10,572 bases of DNA from contig URAV01000059.1 in the NCBI GenBank assembly GCA_900545915.1, forward strand, positions 1 to 10,572. The letters run 5' to 3'. Within the stretch, counting starts at the first letter, position 1; every line of letters begins with the position of its first letter. A program made the translations under genes and the position numbers. The notes beneath the pieces were generated by a model, which saw nothing but the letters and a program-made list of their open reading frames with translations, searched no databases and was not told the origin of the DNA. Positions 1-5,600 of the stretch are shown here, piece by piece. This stretch comes from an uncultured Porphyromonadaceae bacterium. GTDB lineage: Bacteria > Bacteroidota > Bacteroidia > Bacteroidales > Coprobacteraceae.

Positions 1-50
1 CTAAAAACAGAAAAATATCCTCGAAAGAAACTCTCAAAACTGACCCGAGC

Positions 51-87
51 AAAATATAGACAGGCTCTAAGAGCCCGTCTATATTTT
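51..87. repeat. Long palindrome (17-bp arms, 3-nt loop), candidate dispersed intergenic repeat
   Basis: The arms at 51-67 (AAAATATAGACAGGCTC) and 71-87 (GAGCCCGTCTATATTTT) are complementary except for one position that can form a G-U pair in RNA. They are separated by TAA. The right half (68-89) matches 19 of 22 bases at 10507-10528, next to the citrate synthase stop codon, so this looks like one copy of a dispersed repeat rather than an isolated hairpin. It has no run of T directly after a GC-rich stem, so a simple intrinsic terminator is less convincing than for the hairpin at 215-260. Its function is unknown. Confidence 0.75.
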
Positions 88-214
88 CCGATAAATTATA
101 TATCCAGATTTTTTGAATCTCTTTTTTACCCCAGTTATACATCGACAGCTTGCTTTTTGTTAGAAATATTTTTTTACAATTATAAATATAAATTCAGGAG
201 CAAAAACCGAAACA
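88..214. other. AT-rich non-coding stretch
   Basis: No supported gene is seen here. A small 5-bp hairpin (106-110 with 116-120) is followed by a T-run at 122-127. It is terminator-like but too short to call with confidence. Confidence 0.5.
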
Positions 215-260
215 ATAAAAAAGGGATTGTCTTTATTCCATCTGACAATCCCTTTTTTAT
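215..260. terminator. Bidirectional intrinsic terminator after the HU-CCDC81/SPOR gene
   Basis: A perfect 17-bp stem pairs 215-231 (ATAAAAAAGGGATTGTC) with 244-260, with a 12-nt loop. The stem has a GGGATTGTC core flanked by an A-run on one side and a T-run on the other, so it can stop transcription in either direction. Its edge lies 15 nt past the stop codon of the minus-strand gene ending at 276, which it most likely serves. It could also stop transcripts entering from the left edge. Confidence 0.9.
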
Positions 261-275
261 CAATTAAATATATTG

Positions 276-1295
276 TTATCTTTTTATAGACATTATCCAT
301 GCATCAGAAAATGGTGAATCTCCATTTCTCAAAGTCATCAAAAGTTTTTGAGCGTCCTCTTTCTCAAAGAAAGAATCTATATATATCCGAACCTTCTTAG
401 AAGTTTCATATATTTTCAGATCAGCCGTTACACCTTGTTGCTTAAATTGCTCTAATTGCCGCAAAGCAGCCTGTTTTCCTGATAATGTTGCAACAACCAC
501 AATATAAGGACGCACGACATCACTTTCTGATATATTATTAACTTGAGAATTATCTTGCTCTGATTTCTGCACTGTGGAAAAATCTTTTTCGAGCGTTAAA
601 ACAGAATCATTCTCTTGTTGCAACGACACAATATCATTTATTTTAACCCTCTCATCTTTTTTATTTTCAAACAATTCAGAAGAAACAAGACTCGCATAAT
701 CCGACGTTGTGTTTATCTCAGACATAGGAGTCGAAACCATTAAAAGCAGAATGATAATAGCTGCAGCTGCTATCAATTGGCGAACAAAAGATTTATTGAC
801 AGGAATGTATACGACATCATGCTTTTTATTTCCAAGATTCGGTTCTATTATACTCTTATCTTTATGCAATTGTCCTAATGGACAGATATCGACCTTTTTC
901 AATCCAAATGCAGAAATACCGAACAAACAGGGCATCTGTGGCTCAAATACCAATGATCTTTCATCCGAAAGGACTAATGTTCCCAACTCCCCCAAGACAT
1001 AAGAATCACCGGGCTTTGAAAAATTTTGTTTTATTTCATCGACCCAATGATCTATCATTGCCACCGCTTTTCCGTAATCTATATCCAAAGTTCGCATCAA
1101 CGATTGAGCCAACAACCCATCGTTATACGATAAAGAAGAATTAAAAGTTATTTGTTTCCCAGGAGGTTGTATCGATTTACGATCATCACTAAAACGAGCG
1201 GGAACATATTGCAAAACAAAACCTCCCAACCCCGGAACAAGTACACAATCATGTTCCGTCAGTAAATATTCAATATGTCTTATTAATTCCAACAT
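276..1295 (-). CDS. HU-CCDC81 domain / single transmembrane / SPOR domain protein
   Basis: A predicted inner-membrane protein of 339 aa. Residues 1 to about 140 resemble the paired prokaryotic CCDC81-like HU domains, with the characteristic start MLELIRHIEYLL followed by VLVPGLGGFVLQ (18-29) and a second half containing YVLGELGTLVLS (99-110). One hydrophobic segment spans about 172-188 (VRQLIAAAAIIILLLMV). A polar linker follows at 190-260, then a SPOR-like domain at about 262-338 (PYIVVVATLSGKQAALRQLEQ and KVRIYIDSFFEKEDAQ). SPOR domains bind denuded peptidoglycan at division sites. HU-like domains bind DNA or proteins, so in this family they are thought to link the cytoplasm to the envelope; the exact role is not established. 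The start matches the conserved N-terminus of the family. A -7 box lies only 5 nt upstream of the ATG, so the mRNA may be nearly leaderless. The gene lies 70 nt downstream of the TPR gene. Confidence 0.85.
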   Translation of the reverse strand: MLELIRHIEYLLTEHDCVLVPGLGGFVLQYVPARFSDDRKSIQPPGKQITFNSSLSYNDGLLAQSLMRTLDIDYGKAVAMIDHWVDEIKQNFSKPGDSYVLGELGTLVLSDERSLVFEPQMPCLFGISAFGLKKVDICPLGQLHKDKSIIEPNLGNKKHDVVYIPVNKSFVRQLIAAAAIIILLLMVSTPMSEINTTSDYASLVSSELFENKKDERVKINDIVSLQQENDSVLTLEKDFSTVQKSEQDNSQVNNISESDVVRPYIVVVATLSGKQAALRQLEQFKQQGVTADLKIYETSKKVRIYIDSFFEKEDAQKLLMTLRNGDSPFSDAWIMSIKR

Positions 1296-1300
1296 TAGTA

Positions 1301-1308
1301 CAAATGTA
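1301..1308 (-). promoter_or_regulatory. Candidate -7 promoter box for the HU-CCDC81/SPOR gene
   Basis: On the minus strand this reads TACATTTG, a perfect match to the Bacteroidota -7 consensus TAnnTTTG. It ends 5 nt before the ATG at 1295, so a start site a few bases downstream would give an almost leaderless transcript. I see no good -33 TTTG at the usual distance, which lowers confidence. Confidence 0.5.
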
Positions 1309-1365
1309 ATTATTTTTTATGGAATCATAAACATACCGTCATAAAAATTCATCCTGATTTTCAAA

Positions 1366-2196
1366 TTATTTTCTCGTTTGTTCTTTATTTAGAAGAATAT
1401 CAGCATCTTTTCGGTCAAAACCCAATGAAACAGCCCTGTCCAAATCTCGAGCGGCATCTTCTTTTTCATAACGTGCCAACTTTAATTTAGCACGTAAAAC
1501 ATACACTAACGGATCTTTTGAATCTAATTCTAATGCTTTAGTGACATCTTCGTCGGCCTTATTCAAACGATGATTTAATAAGTAGGCTTCTCCCCTATTC
1601 AAATATAGGGACGTTTGTTTGGGATTAACCCTTATTACTTGCGTATAAAGGTCTATTGCCTCAGTATAATAGCCTCTCAACTTCATCAATGCAGCTAACC
1701 CGATACGAGCATCAGAACTTTTCGGATTAATTTTAAGAAGCTGTTCAAAATCTTTACGGCAGGCAGTCGTATCATTCTTTTCTAATCGAATCAACCCTCT
1801 CAAATAAAGAGCATCTTCTTCCTTATCATCTAACATTAACACCTGATTATAATCTTTTAAGGCATCATCGAATTTTTCCATTTCCGAAAATAACGCAGCT
1901 CTGTTCATCAACAGCGTCACCGAACGGGGCGTAATCATCAATGCGTTCGTATAAGATTTCAATGCCTCATCGTTTTTACCCATTTTCCTTTGAACAGTCC
2001 CCAAATTAGACAACAGCAAGGCGTTTTGCGGATTAGCAGGTTGAACCCTCAATGCACCTATCAAAGCATTTTCTGCTCCTGCCCAATCTTCCGAGTTTAT
2101 ACATTCAAAAGATTTATCGATCCATTCATCATAGGTCTGAGCCGAAACAAACAAAAAATCAAACATTAAGAAAATGAAAAACATTATACGTTTCAT
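1366..2196 (-). CDS. Secreted tetratricopeptide-repeat (TPR) protein
   Basis: A 276-aa protein with an N-terminal signal peptide: MKRIMFFIFLMFDFLFVSAQ (1-20), charged start, hydrophobic core and likely cleavage after Q20. The rest is almost entirely about seven consecutive 34-residue TPR units: 22-56, 58-92, 93-126, 127-160, 161-194, 195-228 and 229-260. They carry the usual small residues and the closing P or D (for example EALKSYTNALMITP at 77-90, AIDLYTQVIRVNP at 180-192). TPR solenoids are protein-interaction scaffolds. The signal peptide puts this one in the periplasm or tethered to the envelope. There is no enzymatic domain and no lipobox cysteine near the cleavage site, so the partner cannot be named. 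It lies upstream of, and in the same direction as, the HU-CCDC81/SPOR gene, so the two may be partly co-transcribed. Start chosen because it gives a complete signal peptide and sits 29 nt after a -7 box. Confidence 0.85.
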   Translation of the reverse strand: MKRIMFFIFLMFDFLFVSAQTYDEWIDKSFECINSEDWAGAENALIGALRVQPANPQNALLLSNLGTVQRKMGKNDEALKSYTNALMITPRSVTLLMNRAALFSEMEKFDDALKDYNQVLMLDDKEEDALYLRGLIRLEKNDTTACRKDFEQLLKINPKSSDARIGLAALMKLRGYYTEAIDLYTQVIRVNPKQTSLYLNRGEAYLLNHRLNKADEDVTKALELDSKDPLVYVLRAKLKLARYEKEDAARDLDRAVSLGFDRKDADILLNKEQTRK

Positions 2197-2225
2197 ATCC
2201 GATCGGTCTTTTTATAAACAAGAAG

Positions 2226-2233
2226 CAAAAGTA
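2226..2233 (-). promoter_or_regulatory. Candidate -7 promoter box for the TPR gene
   Basis: The minus strand reads TACTTTTG, matching TAnnTTTG. It sits 29 nt upstream of the ATG at 2196, giving a leader of roughly 20-25 nt. A degenerate -33-like ATTTCG lies at 2255-2250 on the same strand, at about the expected distance. Confidence 0.55.
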
Positions 2234-2376
2234 CCTATTTTATAAGTAACGAAATATCGAAATACCGCAAATTCATAAGAATTATATTTTTATAAGAATA
2301 GGAAAAATCCATATCAAACAAAAACATTCTATATCGCGTTTTCTAATACATTAGTTAGATATAAAATTATTTTATT

Positions 2377-2384
2377 TAATTTTG
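2377..2384 (+). promoter_or_regulatory. Candidate -7 promoter box for the MscS-type channel gene
   Basis: TAATTTTG matches the Bacteroidota -7 consensus and sits 28 nt before the ATG at 2413. TTAG at 2355-2358 could be a weak -33 element. With the box at 2226-2233 on the other strand it makes 2197-2412 a divergent promoter region. Confidence 0.55.
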
Positions 2385-2412
2385 CAAAAGTCAAACTTAA
2401 AAACACTATTAT

Positions 2413-3324
2413 ATGCTTGATTTACTTATTAGCGGAGGTCTTCCGGAAACTGCACCAGCAGATACGACCAAAGTCGTTTCTTTTTTTGAAAAACTTTCCA
2501 GTGCTTCCAACATGTCTCTCCAGCAATTATTGGAGCAAATGGTCAGCGGGATAATACATATTTCTATAAAAATACTGATCGCACTGGTCATATTTTGGGT
2601 AGGGAAATGGCTGATGAAAAAAATCAGGAAATTCGTTTCCGGCATTTTAATACGAAGAAATGTAGAGCTTTCATTACGCACTTTTCTTCTAAGCCTTATC
2701 AACATATCGCTCATGTTGATATTGCTCGTTATCGTCGTCGGTATTCTCGGTGTCAATACCTCATCATTTGTCGCATTATTCGCATCGGCAGGTATCGCTG
2801 TCGGTATGGCATTGAGCGGAACATTACAGAATTTTGCCGGAGGAGTCATGGTGCTCCTTTTCAAGCCTTATAAAGTAGGAGATTATATCGAAGCTCAAGG
2901 ACAAAGCGGAACAGTAAAAGAGATACAGATATTCAATACGATTTTAAATACACCCGATAATAAAACGATCATCGTACCGAACGGAGGTCTGTCGACAGGT
3001 ATTATCAATAATTACTCGAAAGAAGGTAAGCGCCGGGTGGATTGGACTTTCGGTATCGGATATGGCGATGATTATGATAAAGCCAAAGAAGTATTATCCC
3101 GAATGCTCGATGAAGATACACGAGTTTTTAAAGATCCGGTATATTTTATAGCTTTGCACAGTTTAGGAGACAGTTCTGTAAATATCGTTGTCAGAGCTTG
3201 GGTAGCATCTTCGGACTATTGGTCTGTATATTTTGACATGAATGAAAGAGTTTATAAAGAATTCGGGAAATACGGACTCAATATTCCATTCCCACAAATG
3301 GACGTACATGTTATAAATGAATAA
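2413..3324 (+). CDS. Small-conductance mechanosensitive channel, MscS family
   Basis: A 303-aa inner-membrane protein close in size to E. coli MscS (286 aa). It should form a heptameric channel that opens under membrane tension and releases solutes during hypo-osmotic shock. Hydrophobic segments lie at about 47-67 (TM1) and 90-113 (TM2). The pore-lining helix TM3 (about 117-150) has the family's Gly/Ala pattern, AGIAVGMALSGTLQNFAGG at 126-144, and runs into LLFKPYKVGDYI (148-159), the start of the cytoplasmic beta domain. The C-terminus keeps the IPFPQMDVHV motif that closes the cytoplasmic vestibule. Compared with my recall of the E. coli sequence, the two pore-sealing leucines (105 and 109) correspond to Ile128 and Met132, and the hinge is AGG rather than AAG. 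The gene stands alone, with its own promoter and a terminator at 3345-3380. Confidence 0.93.
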   Translation: MLDLLISGGLPETAPADTTKVVSFFEKLSSASNMSLQQLLEQMVSGIIHISIKILIALVIFWVGKWLMKKIRKFVSGILIRRNVELSLRTFLLSLINISLMLILLVIVVGILGVNTSSFVALFASAGIAVGMALSGTLQNFAGGVMVLLFKPYKVGDYIEAQGQSGTVKEIQIFNTILNTPDNKTIIVPNGGLSTGIINNYSKEGKRRVDWTFGIGYGDDYDKAKEVLSRMLDEDTRVFKDPVYFIALHSLGDSSVNIVVRAWVASSDYWSVYFDMNERVYKEFGKYGLNIPFPQMDVHVINE

Positions 3325-3344
3325 AAACAAATAACCAAAACTGT

Positions 3345-3389
3345 AAAAACGCGACAATAGAATTTTATTGCCGCGTTTTTTATTTTTTT
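3345..3389 (+). terminator. Intrinsic terminator of the MscS-type channel gene
   Basis: A 15-bp stem with one mismatch pairs 3345-3359 (AAAAACGCGACAATA) with 3366-3380 (TATTGCCGCGTTTTT), with a 6-nt loop. It is followed by a nearly unbroken T tract to 3389. It begins 20 nt after the channel stop codon. Confidence 0.92.
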
Positions 3390-3425
3390 GCAACAAATAG
3401 CTCCTCTTTTTAGTCCATATTTTAC

Positions 3426-3433
3426 TATCTTTA
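3426..3433 (+). promoter_or_regulatory. Possible -7 box for recJ (weak)
   Basis: TATCTTTA resembles TAnnTTTG with the last base changed. It is the best candidate between the upstream terminator and recJ and would give a leader of about 180 nt. No clear -33 element is visible. Confidence 0.3.
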
Positions 3434-3529
3434 CAGCTGCCCTTTTACAAGTGACAAGAGAATAAATGCAAAAAGGGTATATCGTTATAGTACTAATATT
3501 TAATAATCAACATTTTAGTATTATAAAAG

Positions 3530-3589
3530 ATTATCATTTTTAATGATAATACAAGTTGCATGCAATAATAAAATTACGAATCGCAACTT
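3530..3589 (+). other. Inverted repeats in the recJ upstream region
   Basis: Three symmetric elements lie close together. A perfect 9-bp hairpin has arms ATTATCATT (3530-3538) and AATGATAAT (3542-3550). A 10-bp palindrome, TTGCATGCAA, lies at 3556-3565. A 7-bp inverted repeat pairs AAGTTGC (3553-3559) with GCAACTT (3583-3589). GTATTAT at 3518-3524 can pair with ATAATAC at 3546-3552, which excludes the 9-bp hairpin, so two alternative folds exist on paper. The region is AT-rich, so chance structure is possible. No known riboswitch is recognised. Confidence 0.4.
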
Positions 3590-3619
3590 ACCAATCTCGA
3601 TAAAATAAAAAACATATAA

Positions 3620-5338
3620 ATGATAAGTAAATGGAATTACTTACCCCTTACAGAAAAAGAACAACAAGCAAAAGAGACGTTATCCCGGACATTGGGATTA
3701 GATCCCTATATATGCGAGTTATTGGTACTGCGGGGGGTGACAAACGAAACAGATGCAAAAAAGTTTTTCCGCCCCCAATTATCCGATCTATATGATCCGT
3801 TCTTACTGAACGACATGGACAAAGCTGTAAATCGTCTGAATAAGGCGATGGGGAGCAAAGAAAAAATACTGATTTACGGAGATTATGATGTGGACGGCAC
3901 TACAGCTGTCGCCTTAGTGTATAAATTTTTACAGAACTTTTATTCCAGTCTGGACTGTTATATTCCAGATCGATATGATGAAGGATACGGCATTTCGATA
4001 AAGGGTATAGATTATGCCGAAAAAAACGGATTTTCTCTGATCATTGCTCTTGATTGCGGAATAAAAGCAATAGAAAAAGTCGAATATGCAAAAAGCAAAG
4101 GTATAGACTTCATTATCTGCGACCATCATGTTCCGGACAAAGAACTACCCGGAGCTGTTGCCGTATTAGACCCCAAAAGAGATGACTCGACCTATCCTTA
4201 TCAGCATTTATCGGGGTGTGGAGTCGGATTTAAATTTATGCAAGCTTTCGCAATAAGCAACAATCTGAGTATAAAAGAATATCTTTTCCCTTTGCTCGAT
4301 CTTATGGCTGTAAGCATTGCTTCGGACATTGTACCGATAACGGACGAAAACCGGATATTAGCTTTTCACGGTCTAAAACAGCTCAACTCCAATCCGAGCA
4401 ACGGATTAAAAGCCATTATCGACTTATGCGGTTTGAAAAACAAAGATATTACTACCAGCGATATCGTCTTTAAAATAGGTCCTCGCATCAATGCTTCAGG
4501 TAGGGTACAATCCGGCAAAGAGGCTGTGGATCTTCTGATTTCCAAAGATCCTGAAGGCGCTAAGGAAAAAGGGGAAAACATCAACCAATACAATGAAACT
4601 CGAAAAGAAATAGACAAGCAGGTCACCGGAGAAGCCAATAAAATTCTCGAAAATTTAAAAGACTTCGAATCTCATAAATCTATTGTAGTATACAATCCCG
4701 ACTGGCATAAAGGCATCATCGCTATCGTAGCTTCTCGCCTTACCGAACTTTATTACCGTCCTGCAATTGTTCTGACATTTTCCAACGGATTAGTTACCGG
4801 TTCGGCACGTTCGGTACAAGGGTTCGATGTTTACAAAGCAATAGAATCGTGTCGTGACTTATTGGAAAATTTCGGTGGACACACATACGCAGCAGGACTT
4901 TCTTTAAAAGAAGAGAATATTCCGACATTTATCGAGCGTTTTGAAAATTATGTGGCAGAAAACATCCTCCCGGAACAGATGATGCCTCAAATAGATATCG
5001 ATGCAACAATTGATTTCAAAGATATAACCCCCTCTTTTTTGAAAACGTTAAAACAGTTCAATCCGTTCGGACCCGGAAACACCAAACCTATTTTTTGTAC
5101 CAAAAGGGTTTTGGATTACGGAACAAGCCGATTAGTCGGACGTGAATTGGAACACCTAAAATTAGAAATGGTCGATAGCCGTTCAGAAAACATAATGAAC
5201 GGTATTGCTTTCGGTATGCACGAACATAATGAATATATAAAAGCCCATCACCCTTTCGATATTTGTTATACAATCGAAGAAAACACTCATAACAAAAATA
5301 TTCAATTGATGATAAAAGACATTCAGCCTTCTAAATAG
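3620..5338 (+). CDS. recJ: Single-stranded-DNA-specific exonuclease RecJ
   Basis: A 572-aa cytoplasmic 5'-to-3' single-strand DNA exonuclease of recombinational, mismatch and base-excision repair; E. coli RecJ is 577 aa. The DHH metal-binding motifs are all present: YGDYDVDG (86-93), ALDCG (143-147, Asp145), the signature CDHHVP (167-172), SGCGVGFK (198-205), and DLMAVSIASDIVP (227-239, Asp236). GPRINASGR (287-295) follows. The DHHA1 domain shows DWHKGIIAIVASRL (361-374), GSARSVQGFDVY (394-405) and FGGHTYAAGLSL (418-429). A C-terminal OB-like segment begins at about 456. No catalytic residue appears missing, so it should be active. The start ATG gives the MxxKWNY opening I recall from Bacteroidales RecJ. 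It is flanked by terminators on both sides and is probably monocistronic, with a leader that may be unusually long. Confidence 0.97.
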   Translation: MISKWNYLPLTEKEQQAKETLSRTLGLDPYICELLVLRGVTNETDAKKFFRPQLSDLYDPFLLNDMDKAVNRLNKAMGSKEKILIYGDYDVDGTTAVALVYKFLQNFYSSLDCYIPDRYDEGYGISIKGIDYAEKNGFSLIIALDCGIKAIEKVEYAKSKGIDFIICDHHVPDKELPGAVAVLDPKRDDSTYPYQHLSGCGVGFKFMQAFAISNNLSIKEYLFPLLDLMAVSIASDIVPITDENRILAFHGLKQLNSNPSNGLKAIIDLCGLKNKDITTSDIVFKIGPRINASGRVQSGKEAVDLLISKDPEGAKEKGENINQYNETRKEIDKQVTGEANKILENLKDFESHKSIVVYNPDWHKGIIAIVASRLTELYYRPAIVLTFSNGLVTGSARSVQGFDVYKAIESCRDLLENFGGHTYAAGLSLKEENIPTFIERFENYVAENILPEQMMPQIDIDATIDFKDITPSFLKTLKQFNPFGPGNTKPIFCTKRVLDYGTSRLVGRELEHLKLEMVDSRSENIMNGIAFGMHEHNEYIKAHHPFDICYTIEENTHNKNIQLMIKDIQPSK

Positions 5339-5355
5339 GAAATAGACAGTTCATT

Positions 5356-5398
5356 AAAAACAGGCAGTTTCAAAGATATTGAAGCTGCCTGTTTTTTT
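5356..5398 (+). terminator. Intrinsic terminator of recJ
   Basis: A 16-bp stem with one G-U pair in RNA joins 5356-5371 (AAAAACAGGCAGTTTC) and 5381-5396 (GAAGCTGCCTGTTTTT), with a 9-nt loop. A T tract runs to 5398. It starts 17 nt after the recJ stop and separates recJ from the aconitase cluster. Confidence 0.93.
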
Positions 5399-5574
5399 CA
5401 CCAATGACTCAACAAAAAGGATATTAAAATGATTATTATATTATATCGTAGTTACCTTTATCAAAAACGCATAAATTAGACATAAATATACACATATAAA
5501 TTCATTTTTATTTATACAAAGAATAAAATCAAAAATAATAATATAAAAACAGACATATAATAAACAAAATGATA
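5399..5574. other. Very AT-rich upstream region of the aconitase cluster
   Basis: No gene or RNA is recognised in this stretch between the recJ terminator and the aconitase -7 box. It is dominated by A/T tracts (for example 5512-5560), which may serve as an upstream promoter element or bind nucleoid proteins. No clear operator-like inverted repeat was found by eye. Confidence 0.4.
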
Positions 5575-5582
5575 TATATTTG
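5575..5582 (+). promoter_or_regulatory. -7 promoter box of the aconitase-icd-citrate synthase cluster
   Basis: TATATTTG is a perfect TAnnTTTG match 18 nt upstream of the ATG at 5601, giving a leader of roughly 10-14 nt. A TTG triplet at 5580-5582 is in frame with the aconitase gene but overlaps this box, so it would lie upstream of the transcript. That decides in favour of the ATG. No obvious -33 TTTG is present. Confidence 0.65.
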
Positions 5583-5600
5583 CACAAAATATTTTTAAAT

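Noticed and set aside
1..267. Open plus-strand frame running from the left edge to a TAA at 265-267, possibly the tail of a gene.
   Set aside because: It runs through the 51-87 palindrome and into the terminator stem at 215-260, contains no ATG, and its translation is low-complexity and rich in Lys, Phe and Tyr with no recognisable domain. An AT-rich stretch can stay open this long by chance.
709..1144. Two plus-strand open frames opposite the HU-CCDC81/SPOR gene.
   Set aside because: They are antisense shadows of a conserved gene, with no domain, promoter or ribosome site of their own.
3466..3543. A 25-codon plus-strand ORF (starting MQKGYIVIVL) upstream of recJ, a possible leader peptide.
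   Set aside because: No ribosome binding site, no run of regulatory codons, and it ends inside an AT-rich hairpin. A 25-codon open frame is unremarkable at this composition.
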